In this document: in pieces, positions 1-8,173 of the stretch
Layout of the letters: each line of letters starts with the position of its first letter
Numbering within the stretch: the first letter of the stretch is position 1
From: Candidatus Rifleibacteriota bacterium
GTDB lineage: Bacteria; Muiribacteriota; Ozemobacteria; Ozemobacterales; Ozemobacteraceae
Length of the DNA stretch: 64,000 nt
NCBI GenBank assembly: GCA_015233155.1
Contig: JADFYG010000030.1
Coordinates: 1 to 64,000 of the forward strand
Direction: 5' to 3'
Program-made: the position numbers and the translations under genes
Notes under the pieces: model-generated
Seen by the model: only the letters and a program-made list of their open reading frames with translations
What the model was told of the DNA's origin: nothing
The model's database searches: none

Positions 1-22
1 AAGATTTCAAAACTCAAAAGCT

Positions 23-160
23 TCATTTCTGAAGCCCGCTCAACTTCATTGGCGTTCCTTCGATCTTATTCTCAATGAACATCCGCATACTGCCCCACAT
101 CGGGGTTTTCGCGGTACCCTTCAGCTCATCGCGGGAGGGTGAAGAAGATATTACCACCAA
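23..160 (-). CDS. possible small ORF in the left-edge spacer
   Basis: The first 295 bases contain no convincing gene. The best open frame here runs on the minus strand from a TTG near 160 to a TGA at 23-25 (about 45 residues). It contains several Met, charged and aromatic residues (for example T-P-M-W-G-S-M-R-M-F). I see no good ribosome binding site, and it matches no family I know. It could be the 3' remnant of a decayed gene or chance. Treat it as a note on the spacer rather than a confident gene. Confidence 0.2.
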   Translation of the reverse strand: MVVISSSPSRDELKGTAKTPMWGSMRMFIENKIEGTPMKLSGLQK

Positions 161-212
161 CCGAACCGCAGGTCAAGCTTATTTTTCACTATTTTTTCAA
201 AATCTCTTTCCA

Positions 213-221
213 TGGTATAAT
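213..221 (+). promoter_or_regulatory. extended -10 promoter element
   Basis: The bases TGGTATAAT form an extended -10 box (TGn plus TATAAT) about 75 bases ahead of the secreted-protein gene at 296. The upstream -35 region is only T-rich. The spacing would put the start point near 228 and leave a 5' leader of about 65 bases. Confidence 0.35.
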
Positions 222-295
222 CAATCATAGATAATTAGACTCGTAACTATTATCATTATCGCATTATAGCGTGGCAGAAAGGTTTTATTGATCAA

Positions 296-1036
296 ATGAA
301 AGAGTATTCCATTCTTCGCCCACTCGCCCCATTATGTCTGGGTCTCCTCCTCTTCGCGCTCGGAAGCCCGGCATTTGCCGAAACTCCAACCGATGACAAA
401 GATGGTTCATTTCTTGATATCCCCTCTCCAGGCACCACTTCTGCCGCCACTTCGACCAATCTCAATCCGGAACTGGTTCTTCCAATGCCCAAACCCAAAG
501 ATCCGACAAACGATGAGGACCCAAATGGTCCGAGCGACGAACGTCTTATTCTGAAACTTCCCCATGCTTCCCCTTCCGGTCTATCTCATTCTCCTCATGA
601 GATAACGGCTCCCGCCCCTCTTGAGATTCCGCGATCCAATAAATCTCCATCAAGCCTCCCGGATGGCCATAGTAATTCAGGAAAGATTAGCAGTCCTCCC
701 GCCACGGAGCAAGCACAAGGAAGCAAAACCGGAGAAGCGCTTCCAAAATTCCCCAAAGACACCTCTTCGGCTATATTCATGGTCATGAAAACATGGGAAT
801 GCTCGGATTATGACGGAAAAACCCTGATCGAACACGCGATCGGAGTTTATTCGAAGGAAGCCGAAGATCCCTTTGAAGCCAAAGGATTAAAAGAGCTTCC
901 CAATATCAAAATTACCCTGAAAGAAGACGATGTCACACTTGACGAACTCCTTGATTCAATTGCAGCAAAAACCGGAATCGACTGGGGCGTGGACATTGCG
1001 CAAAAGTCCTTGTATCTATATCCTCACAAACAATGA
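296..1036 (+). CDS. secreted proline-rich protein with C-terminal STN-like domain
   Basis: A 246-residue protein of unknown role. Residues 1-28 form a typical signal peptide ending in an A-F-A motif. Residues 30-150 are low-complexity, rich in Pro, Ser, Thr and Asp and probably disordered. From about residue 155 there is a compact domain with the pattern (I-K-I-T-L, then D-V-T-L-D-E-L-L-D, then G-I-D-W) seen in STN or secretin N-terminal domains, which often sit in envelope export machines. The start is the first ATG after an AAAGG-like site. A periplasmic location is inferred. No secretin gene is adjacent. Confidence 0.6.
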   Translation: MKEYSILRPLAPLCLGLLLFALGSPAFAETPTDDKDGSFLDIPSPGTTSAATSTNLNPELVLPMPKPKDPTNDEDPNGPSDERLILKLPHASPSGLSHSPHEITAPAPLEIPRSNKSPSSLPDGHSNSGKISSPPATEQAQGSKTGEALPKFPKDTSSAIFMVMKTWECSDYDGKTLIEHAIGVYSKEAEDPFEAKGLKELPNIKITLKEDDVTLDELLDSIAAKTGIDWGVDIAQKSLYLYPHKQ

Positions 1037-1249
1037 ACGGGAAGCCTGCAAATTTTTTGAAAGATCTGCGAACCATATCTGCATTGGCCGCTAGATTTTG
1101 TTTCGAGATAAGATCAGCCTGTAAAAACAGCGAAATATCTTATGCTGCTCTAGGCGAGACATGCCTCGCCCCAAAGTCATATCGTGAATATTGCAGGAAC
1201 CTCACAGGGAATCAAGTTTCGAATAACTATCTTTTCGGAGGAATAGCGC

Positions 1250-1600
1250 ATGTCCACTGATGTTTCCCGGCTTTTAGAGGAAGGCAATCTTGCTTTTACC
1301 GCCAAAAAGTATGAACAGGCTCTTATGGCATACGAAAGGGCTCTTGAACGCTCACCCGACGATCCCGTGGTTCTTAACAAAATCGGAATCGCATACTACA
1401 AATTACGGAAATTCCCCGAAGCCATAGACAATCTTCTTAAAGCTCTCACCTTAAAACCAAACGACAAAGATCTTCTGAACACTCTTGGGCTGGTCTACGC
1501 AAAGTCCGGCGATCGACAAAAGGCACTTAGCATCTGCGAGCGACTTAGAAAAATTCATCCGGAAAAAGGTGAGGCGCTTTATAAAGCCATTTACGAATAA
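1250..1600 (+). CDS. TPR-repeat protein
   Basis: A 116-residue protein built almost entirely of three tetratricopeptide repeats. The consensus small and large residues (G/A at 8, A at 20, P at 32) recur with a 34-residue period from residue 3 to about 105. There is no signal peptide, so it is a cytoplasmic scaffold. A strong GGAGGA site precedes the ATG by 7 bases. The 213-base gap after the secreted protein argues for a separate transcript. The partner is unknown. Confidence 0.7.
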   Translation: MSTDVSRLLEEGNLAFTAKKYEQALMAYERALERSPDDPVVLNKIGIAYYKLRKFPEAIDNLLKALTLKPNDKDLLNTLGLVYAKSGDRQKALSICERLRKIHPEKGEALYKAIYE

Positions 1601-1762
1601 TTTTTAGACGATAAATGACTTTGTTGCCGGCACTTTCAGTTGATGAAGACTGACCGATGGCAAGCGAATCCCCTGATATATATTGCATAATGACTTCATC
1701 TGTTTTCTCAAACAATAAACGTTCTTGTTGCTTTACCATTGACACTTGCGAGGAATAATATC

Positions 1763-2512
1763 ATGAAAAAATTTGCTCGCCTTGCAGAACAGGGAAATGC
1801 AGACGCCCTGAGAAGGCTAATTCGTCTTGCGGAACTCGGCGAGGCAGATGCACAATTCAGTCTGGGAAACATGTATTTCAGAGGATTGGGCGTCCAGAAA
1901 GATGATAAAGAGGCTGTGAAGTGGTGGCGTAAGGCCGCGGAACAGCGTGATGCCCAAGCACAATTATATCTGGGCAGTATGTATTACTACGGAAATGGAG
2001 TTCAGAAAAATCTCGAAGAGGCCGCAAAGTGGACTCGAAAAGCAGCCGAACAGGGGAACAGTTCCGCGCAGGGCATACTAGCCAGCATGTATAACCTGGG
2101 AGAAGGTGTTGCGAAAGATGAAAAAGAAGCCGCCAAGTGGCTTCGAAAAGCGGCACAAAGTGCCGTCAATCCCACGGACAAGCCTGAAACTACTGATGCG
2201 GTTCCATTAACAGAAAAATCCGTGGCGGTACCCCGGCAACAGCGAACGGATGGACCAGAAAACATACAGTTCCTTCGCCAGCAGGCGGAAAAGGGCGAGT
2301 CCTGGGCGCAGAGCAAACTCGGGAGCATGTATGAAAGTGGCGAAGGTATTGTTCCTCAGGATTACGTCATGGCACACATGTGGTTCAATCTCGCCAGCGC
2401 CCGTGGTGATACTGTGGCAGTCAAACTCAGAAACCGAATCGCAAATAAAATGACTCTTCGCCAACTCGAACAGGCCCAGGAACTTGCCAGAAACTGGAAG
2501 ATAAAACCATAA
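1763..2512 (+). CDS. Sel1-repeat protein
   Basis: Four or five Sel1-like repeats of about 36 residues (A-x-x-x-L-G-x-M-Y-x-x-G-x-G-V-x-K-D) run from residue 10 to 120. A Ser/Pro-containing linker follows, then one more Sel1 unit and a C-terminal M-A-H-M-W-F-N-L-A motif typical of the family. The ATG at 1763 is preferred over an upstream TTG because GAGG lies 9-12 bases ahead of it. There is no signal peptide. Sel1 proteins usually act as protein-interaction adaptors; the partner here is unknown. It converges on the HEAT-repeat gene with only four bases between the stops. Confidence 0.75.
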   Translation: MKKFARLAEQGNADALRRLIRLAELGEADAQFSLGNMYFRGLGVQKDDKEAVKWWRKAAEQRDAQAQLYLGSMYYYGNGVQKNLEEAAKWTRKAAEQGNSSAQGILASMYNLGEGVAKDEKEAAKWLRKAAQSAVNPTDKPETTDAVPLTEKSVAVPRQQRTDGPENIQFLRQQAEKGESWAQSKLGSMYESGEGIVPQDYVMAHMWFNLASARGDTVAVKLRNRIANKMTLRQLEQAQELARNWKIKP

Positions 2513-2516
2513 TTTA

Positions 2517-4793
2517 TCAGGCGCGGGAAGCTGTTCCCGGAACCTGTTGCCGAGGCACAAAGCCCTGGAGATAAACTATCGCTTTGCGCGCCAGTTTCTT
2601 TTCATCTTCTCCGGCACTTTTCATGAAATCCCGCAGAACATTTATATATGACGGATCTTTATGAAAGGTCATCGCAAGCATGATTTTTTTGCGGACATTT
2701 TCCGAGCGATCGCTCGCCAACATCTTTTGCAGGAGTTCGACCACCGGTCGACCACGCATGCGCGAAAGAACGAATATTCCTCCCTCGCGGACCCGCTCAT
2801 CCGGATGAGTCGGAAGTTCAGTGAACGCAATAAGAATTTTTTGTGGACCAAAAGCTCCCAATGCATTTTTTGCGGCGTCTACCAACACTGCAACCGGCGA
2901 TTGGAGAAAAGGACATAAATGAAGAACCGCCGCCATCCCGCCGTTGTTCTGCAATCCCTGAATCGCGGCAAGCACTACACGCTGATCATCATGATAAAGC
3001 AGAGACGCCAATACATCTGCCACCGCAGGATCACGATAATGCCCTATTTCACGAGCCACATATGCCAACCTCACCGGTTCCGGACGCGTAAGCACGTATT
3101 CGATTAAATGCGGTACATGCTCGATATTTCTTTGTGAGAGCAGGGCTCGAAGTTCCCCGTCTTCGATGGCAAGCATCTTCAACTTGCCAAGAAGATCATC
3201 TTTCAGCCCCTCGTCCGAAAGATCAATCGAAAGATCGCGGACAAGCTGAACATCTGATGACCTGGAAAAGCTTTCATCAGATGATTTTCCAGACTTGGCG
3301 GAATCAGCGGAGACGACAGAACGACCAGCATCAAGCCCGGCGAACATTTCTGCGGCTCCGGGAATTGGTTTGTAGTGAGGATCTGGCCGCGTCAAAACCG
3401 TATCGTTCGGAACTTTGTCCGATGCCACAAAATCTGTGGCGAGCGTCTCATGAGAAGACTTCTGCTGACGAATATTGAGAGGAATGGGCCGCGAAGAAGC
3501 TAGCTGACGAAGATGTTCCCAGCGAGACTCCAGTTCGACAGCACCAGGAAGAACCGTAGGCGGCAATTCGGGCAACCGAGATGCCCTGCCAGCAGCAGTG
3601 AGGTCCACAACCGGAGTCACCAGTTGCGGAGACGAAACTGAAACCGGCTGAGCGGAAAAAGCAGTGGCCGGAGCCACCGGTTGTGGAGACGGCACCGAAA
3701 CCGGCTGAGCGGAAAAGGCAGTGGTCGGAGCCGCTGGTTGTGGAGACGACACCGAAAACGGCTGAGCAGAAAAAGCCGTGACCGGGGCCACCGGTTGCGG
3801 AGGCGACGATAAAGCCGGCTGAACGGGCTTAACAAACGGCGTTGCCTCGAGCTTGACCTCAGGAAGAGATGGCTGCGCCTCAGAAACATCCACTAAGGCC
3901 TGTTTCTGAGCAACAGGGCTCTCCGGCGACAGCGATGCGGTGGGTTCGATTGCTGCAATGGAATTCTCAGAACCCTCAGAGGGAACGCCACCCTCAGGAA
4001 CAATAACCATGTCGCCGACCTGGCCTGGGATTCCAGGGGAGAAAGCTGCCGCTTTACGGCGGCGTTCACGCAGCTTCCACCCGGCAATAGCCAAAATCCC
4101 TGCGATGCCGACGAGAATTGCCCAGTTTTGTTTTGCTAGCACCTTGTAATACAACATCGCGGCACCAGCCGGAGGATTTCTTTTCGGACTTTTTGCAACT
4201 GACAAATATTGCAAGGCTTTGGTAAGATCGGTTTTTTTTGTGCCTTCAGACCAGTACCGGCCAAGCGCGAGGTTAGCTATCGGATGCCTGCTGCTTTGAG
4301 AAATTATCCGTTCGGCATGTTTTTTGACTTCCATCCAGGCTGGGATTTTCTGAGCAAGGCACGCCTGTAAATAAACTTCAGTCAGACGTGTGGAAGAAGC
4401 CAGAGCATCAGATGCTTCCTGTATCTTTGCAACTGCTTCATCAGGATTTCCGCTGCTAACAAGAGCCTCGGCTTCACCTGCGAGCTGATCCGGATTGACT
4501 GCGTCGGAAGGAGCAGCCACTGCCGGAGAATCTTCTTTTTCCGGAGTGGAAGCGGATTCTACTGTTGCTGATGCCGATGCAACACCACCATCAGCCGCCG
4601 CAGTGGAAACAGCTTCTTCAGGAGGAGGCAAGGGTTGCGGAGGCGGAGGCACAGGTGTAGCCCGAATCAGGGGCGGAGGGGGAAGAAGCGGCTTAGGAGC
4701 AGACTTGGCAAAGGACGAAGATGAGGCGCCGAAAAAATAAAAGATCGCCAAAAAGGCGATCAGATGCCACGCAAAATTCTTCCCCAAAGTCAC
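2517..4793 (-). CDS. membrane-anchored HEAT-repeat protein with proline-rich linker
   Basis: About 758 residues. The order is: N-terminal hydrophobic segment (F-A-W-H-L-I-A-F-L-A-I-F), proline-rich stretch, TPR-like helices (residues ~100-205), a second transmembrane helix (W-A-I-L-V-G-I-A-G-I-L), a long Pro/Ser/Val linker with three tandem 19-residue repeats, and a C-terminal HEAT-repeat domain of about 200 residues. The start is taken as the GTG seven bases after the stop of the upstream lipoprotein gene. The frame stays open to a Met codon at 4988, but that extension would overlap the lipoprotein by about 190 bases. The helical-repeat ends suggest a protein-binding platform at the membrane; the function is unknown. 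Confidence 0.6.
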   Translation of the reverse strand: MTLGKNFAWHLIAFLAIFYFFGASSSSFAKSAPKPLLPPPPLIRATPVPPPPQPLPPPEEAVSTAAADGGVASASATVESASTPEKEDSPAVAAPSDAVNPDQLAGEAEALVSSGNPDEAVAKIQEASDALASSTRLTEVYLQACLAQKIPAWMEVKKHAERIISQSSRHPIANLALGRYWSEGTKKTDLTKALQYLSVAKSPKRNPPAGAAMLYYKVLAKQNWAILVGIAGILAIAGWKLRERRRKAAAFSPGIPGQVGDMVIVPEGGVPSEGSENSIAAIEPTASLSPESPVAQKQALVDVSEAQPSLPEVKLEATPFVKPVQPALSSPPQPVAPVTAFSAQPFSVSSPQPAAPTTAFSAQPVSVPSPQPVAPATAFSAQPVSVSSPQLVTPVVDLTAAGRASRLPELPPTVLPGAVELESRWEHLRQLASSRPIPLNIRQQKSSHETLATDFVASDKVPNDTVLTRPDPHYKPIPGAAEMFAGLDAGRSVVSADSAKSGKSSDESFSRSSDVQLVRDLSIDLSDEGLKDDLLGKLKMLAIEDGELRALLSQRNIEHVPHLIEYVLTRPEPVRLAYVAREIGHYRDPAVADVLASLLYHDDQRVVLAAIQGLQNNGGMAAVLHLCPFLQSPVAVLVDAAKNALGAFGPQKILIAFTELPTHPDERVREGGIFVLSRMRGRPVVELLQKMLASDRSENVRKKIMLAMTFHKDPSYINVLRDFMKSAGEDEKKLARKAIVYLQGFVPRQQVPGTASRA
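3628..3798 (-). repeat. three tandem 57-bp in-frame repeats
   Basis: Three near-identical 57-base units encode a 19-residue motif of the kind S-P-Q-P-V-A-P-x-T-A-F-S-A-Q-P-V-S-V inside the linker of the HEAT protein. Because 57 is a multiple of three, gain or loss of a unit keeps the frame and changes linker length. Confidence 0.85.
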
Positions 4794-4800
4794 GTCATAT

Positions 4801-5253
4801 TTATTGGCAACAGGAGCGATAGCAGGACGAGTAACAGGTACAAGCGCCTGAACGACCTCCCGAGCATGTGCAGAAACCGTAGGGGCAGTACGGAATGCGC
4901 GGAACCCGCTCCAACAATGGCGGATAAACCCTGCACGGTCCGTGCAGCGTCTGGTCGACTTCTCTCTTTTCAGCTTCAAGCTTCGCATCCGTATCTTTCA
5001 ACCTGTCGGTAATTCCTGGAATCTGCGATGTATGGCCCTCCCAGGGATATCTGTCCGGAAGATACCGTTCCGTCTCTTTTTCGACTGGCGGTCTGCTCGC
5101 GAGTCTATCCCGTTCGCGTTCATATGAGGCTGTTTCGGAAGACGGGCCGCGCCGGCAACCTCCGACCGAAAACGCGAAACAAAGCAGTAATAAAAGAATA
5201 AGGACAAATCGCGTTTCTTCGCCGGTATCCGGACCAATCCAGCGTGTGGCCAT
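4801..5253 (-). CDS. small lipoprotein with cysteine-rich tail
   Basis: A 150-residue predicted lipoprotein. A basic start is followed by a Leu-rich h-region and a V-G-G-C lipobox near residue 33. The middle is charged and helical (R-E-R-D-R-L-A-S-R-P, then K-L-E-A-E-K-R-E-V). The last 35 residues are strikingly Cys-rich, with about nine Cys in C-x-C and C-C pairs. GGGAGG five bases ahead of the ATG supports the start. The tail overlaps the open upstream extension of the HEAT gene in another frame, and a 17-base palindrome at 4931-4947 lies just where the composition changes. A frameshift within the last third is therefore a real alternative. It is probably co-transcribed with the HEAT gene. 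Confidence 0.5.
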   Translation of the reverse strand: MATRWIGPDTGEETRFVLILLLLLCFAFSVGGCRRGPSSETASYERERDRLASRPPVEKETERYLPDRYPWEGHTSQIPGITDRLKDTDAKLEAEKREVDQTLHGPCRVYPPLLERVPRIPYCPYGFCTCSGGRSGACTCYSSCYRSCCQ

Positions 5254-5338
5254 ACATGCCTCCCGGGCCGGAAAAGGCTCAAACGGCTTTTCCCGACTTG
5301 AGGAAACTCATCGACCGATGTGGCTATTTTCCGAAGAG

Positions 5339-6427
5339 TCATCGGGGTTCTCTCTTGGTGAGATTAACAGCCACTTCCTTTTTATCATCCTCATTTTGAG
5401 CTTCCTGCGGACAAACAACACCCCCAATGCAACGTCCAGCTGAAACATCATTTTGCCTGGTATTACGGGGCTTTTCCGGAGTCGGGGTATTCTGTGCAGG
5501 CATCACCACTGAAGCACCAATTTCTTCATGTTTTGAAGTAATGCGAAGATCCGGCTTTGCCATGACAACGCGGCAATGCGGCGGCACGGACTCGGTGAGC
5601 CAGACGTTGCCGCCAACGACAGCGCCTTCGCCAATGACAGTCTTTCCACCTAAAATCGTCGCTCCAGCGTAGATGACGGCATCATCCTCAATCGTCGGGT
5701 GACGCTTGGCCCCGCGAATGAGATTCCCTTCAGCATCACGCGGAAAATTCAGTGCGCCAAGTGTAACTCCCTGATACAAGGTAACCCTGTTGCCTATTAC
5801 GGTGGTCTCCCCGATCACGACGCCGGTTCCATGGTCAATGAAAAAAGAGTCCCCGATAGTTGCACCAGGGTGAATATCAACGCCGGTGCGGGTATGCGCC
5901 CATTCTGTCATAATGCGGGGGATGAGCCGCATCCCCTGGCGATGGAGTAAATTGGCAATGCGAAAGACAGCTATCGCCTCCAGGCCGGGATAACTGGTGA
6001 TAATCTCATCAAATCCGGATGCGGCGGGATCATTGCGAAACGCCGCCTTTACGTCGAGTTCGAGACGAGCCCTAAGTACGGGAAGTGCCTCGATAAAGCC
6101 TTCCGCCAAACCAGAGGAATAACCTTCGCAGCTTCTGCAAGACTTTTTTTCAAATTTGCAGGAATGCCGGGCTTCACGATAAACCTGCGCCTGAAGCTTT
6201 TCAAATACTATCGCAACCCGATATCCGATTTGCTGTTCAATAGAATCGAACGATAGTTCGGAATGTCCAAAATATCCAGGAAAGAGGAGCACCATTGTCT
6301 CCTCGATGATCTGAATTATTTCACTTTTTTCAGGAAGTGGGCTCTGGTCAAAATGCTGAACTTCACCGGTATTATCACGAATCGACCGCAAAATACTATC
6401 AGTGAGTGTTTGTAGATTCGTCCTCAT
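5339..6427 (-). CDS. cysE: serine O-acetyltransferase
   Basis: Transfers acetyl from acetyl-CoA to L-serine, giving O-acetylserine for cysteine synthesis. The C-terminal half is a left-handed beta-helix with the hallmark D-H-G-T-G-V-V-I-G-E-T catalytic loop followed by V-T-L-Y-Q-G-V-T-L-G. The N-terminal 150 residues form the longer helical domain of the Bacteroides/EpsC-type enzymes, with an unusual Cys cluster (C-K-F-E-K-K-S-C-R-S-C-E). A Lys/Glu-rich tail of about 50 residues follows the helix and is not standard. The start is the ATG at 6427, 8 bases after AAGGAG; an upstream in-frame Met lacks a site. Its place behind an Rrf2 regulator gene suggests control by cysteine or Fe-S status. 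No cysK is in the window. Confidence 0.9.
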   Translation of the reverse strand: MRTNLQTLTDSILRSIRDNTGEVQHFDQSPLPEKSEIIQIIEETMVLLFPGYFGHSELSFDSIEQQIGYRVAIVFEKLQAQVYREARHSCKFEKKSCRSCEGYSSGLAEGFIEALPVLRARLELDVKAAFRNDPAASGFDEIITSYPGLEAIAVFRIANLLHRQGMRLIPRIMTEWAHTRTGVDIHPGATIGDSFFIDHGTGVVIGETTVIGNRVTLYQGVTLGALNFPRDAEGNLIRGAKRHPTIEDDAVIYAGATILGGKTVIGEGAVVGGNVWLTESVPPHCRVVMAKPDLRITSKHEEIGASVVMPAQNTPTPEKPRNTRQNDVSAGRCIGGVVCPQEAQNEDDKKEVAVNLTKREPR

Positions 6428-6480
6428 GGGGGCGCTCCTTCTTCCGAGGCGTGTCGGAAACATAGAATACAAATGAAAAG

Positions 6481-6516
6481 CCGCTCAGTAATTGTTATGT
6501 ACAATACACCGAGCGG
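6481..6516. promoter_or_regulatory. imperfect dyad upstream of cysE
   Basis: Nested inverted repeats: CCGCTC and GAGCGG arms enclose ATTGT and ACAAT arms around the centre TATGT. It lies about 55 bases ahead of the cysE start and after the two-CW gene. It could be an operator (Rrf2 proteins bind AT-rich dyads) or a weak terminator; there is no T-run. Confidence 0.4.
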
Positions 6517-6565
6517 ACCATTTCTTCAAGTATTCGATGCCCCGGAAGTTCTGGAGCGACTGTAA

Positions 6566-6787
6566 TTAAAGGTCGTCCATCATGACACCCTTATAAAATT
6601 CGCACAATCGACAGTTGCCGATTTTTTCCGCGGATGATCCCTGGACCTTACCTCCGCAAAGCGTTCCTGCAACAGCCCAACAATCTCGTCCATGATCCGG
6701 ATACGCGGCACACACACCGAATTCAGCGACTTTTGGTCCGCCTTTTTCCCGTCCACACTTTTTCATGTCCCAGCAATTGAGCGCCAT
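6566..6787 (-). CDS. two-CW domain protein
   Basis: A 73-residue cysteine-rich protein. It has the paired motif that names the family: C-W-D-M-K-K-C-G-R-E near the start and G-R-D-C-W-A-V-A-G-T-L-C in the middle, followed by C-R-L-C-E-F-Y near the end. The Cys spacing suggests a metal- or Fe-S-binding fold. The role is unknown. The ATG at 6787 is chosen over an upstream in-frame Met because GAGGAG precedes it and family members begin at this point. It sits between the Rrf2 gene and cysE on the same strand and is probably co-transcribed with them. Confidence 0.7.
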   Translation of the reverse strand: MALNCWDMKKCGREKGGPKVAEFGVCAAYPDHGRDCWAVAGTLCGGKVQGSSAEKIGNCRLCEFYKGVMMDDL

Positions 6788-6838
6788 TGATAAAAACTCC
6801 TCTAAAAGAAATTTATCGTCCCATAAGAACAGGGCCAA

Positions 6839-7279
6839 TTATATGCAATACATCACCGGCTCTTCCTGTTTTGCACGCTGTCTGATAGCGAGTTGTTCCA
6901 TGGTAAGTCCTGATAGTACACCGTCGATAGCTGCCGCGACTTCGCACCACATATCTCGTGCTGCGCAAAATTGCGCACGCGGACAAGAATTCACATCTTC
7001 AACGCATTTAACAGGAACAGTCTTTCCTTCCAAGGCTCTGACTACATCCAGAACCGTAATATCAGCAGGGTTACGAGCAAGTTCATACCCTCCGTTCGGT
7101 CCACGTACTGCACGAACCAACCCGGCGGATTTCAAGCCTCCCACAAGAACGCGAATATATTTCCCGGAAATGGCTTGACTCTTCGAGATGTTTTCAACCA
7201 AAATCGGACCTCGATTGTGCTGGGCAGTAAGTTCTAGTACTACTCGCAGACCATATCGCCCTTTGGTGGAAATCTTCAT
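6839..7279 (-). CDS. Rrf2-family transcriptional regulator
   Basis: A 146-residue winged-helix regulator. It has the family start M-K-I-S-T-K-G-R-Y-G-L-R and the recognition-helix/wing sequence R-G-P-N-G-G-Y-E-L-A. Four Cys in a C-X6-C-X5-C-X6-C arrangement at the position of the IscR cluster ligands suggest it holds an Fe-S cluster. Its neighbours (two-CW protein, cysE) point to regulation of cysteine or sulfur supply, as with CymR/IscR. The start at 7279 follows GAGAGG. It is divergent from the HgcAB operon across 264 bases, so it could also read that promoter; this is inference. Confidence 0.85.
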   Translation of the reverse strand: MKISTKGRYGLRVVLELTAQHNRGPILVENISKSQAISGKYIRVLVGGLKSAGLVRAVRGPNGGYELARNPADITVLDVVRALEGKTVPVKCVEDVNSCPRAQFCAARDMWCEVAAAIDGVLSGLTMEQLAIRQRAKQEEPVMYCI

Positions 7280-7543
7280 CAAACTACCTCTCAAATCTGG
7301 CTGATACTTATATATTATCACACATGCGAAAGCATTTCAAGTAAAAAACTTACCTATATTGCCAGCCCTTCCTGATTATCGATTAAAAGAATGGTTACAA
7401 CCGCTTTCATTTCCGGCACAACTATTATGGAGATTGCTGATATGCAGCCTCGCGCTTGCCTCAAAGGAGCCCGCATGTTACTCTTCTCTAATAGAATATC
7501 TCTGTAATTCTGTCCAGGGGTATTGTTATTATCAGGAGACGAC

Positions 7544-8140
7544 ATGATCAAAACTGTTCCCATCCCCGCAGAAAATCTGCTGAGGATCATTCCGGCAGAC
7601 AAAAAAATCGGAGTCCTCGGTTGTGGGGAATGCGCGGCAGCCATAGGCACGGGGGGCACGAAACAGGTCGATGCATGGGTCGAGCGGCTGAAAGACCGCA
7701 ATTCAATCATCTTCTCAGCAGTCGCCAAATCCCCGTGTGATCAACGTCTTCTTGAGCGCTTCGTCGGACTGATTCAGAATTTTGACGATGCCGAGATAAT
7801 CCTGCTTTTGGCCTGTCATGCCGGTGTTCAAAGTCTGGATAACCTGTTACGCCGGCGGAACCAGACTACGCTTCTGATACCGGCGCTGACAGTCGATGGT
7901 TTCGGCTGGCTTGCCGCAGGTCGCCGCTGGACAAAAGCCTGCGTTTTTTGTCCTTCCTGTACCTTCGACACGACTGCCACAGCTCATTCAGGCGTCGGCG
8001 CGCTCTCTTGTCCCACTGCAATATGTCCGCTGCGTAAAATAGATGGGCCGTGTCAAAACCGACTTGTTGATGATCGATGCCCGATCGTCCCCGAATCCAT
8101 CTGTACATGGCTACAACCTTCCGAGAACGTGAAAAGCTGA
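7544..8140 (+). CDS. MetV-like methylenetetrahydrofolate reductase C-terminal domain protein
   Basis: A 198-residue Cys-rich protein resembling the MetV/MTHFR-C-terminal family that partners short MetF in acetogens. An N-terminal C-G-E-C motif follows I-G-V-L-G (residues 22-30). The C-terminal half carries C-V-F-C-P-S-C, then C-P-L-R-K-I-D-G-P-C and a D-D-R-C-P-I-V-P-E-S-I-C-T-W end, as in the family's zinc or Fe-S-binding tail. It probably passes electrons to the flavin of the MetF-like subunit encoded next. The ATG follows AGGAG by five bases. It is the first gene of the operon ending in the HgcAB fusion. Confidence 0.65.
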   Translation: MIKTVPIPAENLLRIIPADKKIGVLGCGECAAAIGTGGTKQVDAWVERLKDRNSIIFSAVAKSPCDQRLLERFVGLIQNFDDAEIILLLACHAGVQSLDNLLRRRNQTTLLIPALTVDGFGWLAAGRRWTKACVFCPSCTFDTTATAHSGVGALSCPTAICPLRKIDGPCQNRLVDDRCPIVPESICTWLQPSENVKS

Positions 8141-8173
8141 CGATCAGTTGCATATCATGAAGAATTAAAAATA

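Noticed and set aside
1033..1260. 75-codon frame between the secreted protein and the TPR gene
   Set aside because: No ribosome site, unusual composition, and it overlaps the start of the TPR gene.
4794..4988. Upstream extension of the HEAT-repeat gene to a Met codon at 4988
   Set aside because: It would overlap a lipoprotein gene with a good ribosome site and lipobox by about 190 bases; the GTG at 4793 just after that gene's stop is simpler.
7280..7543. Possible riboswitch (cobalamin, SAM or folate) ahead of the HgcAB operon
   Set aside because: I looked for the conserved boxes of these classes and found none; only short stems.
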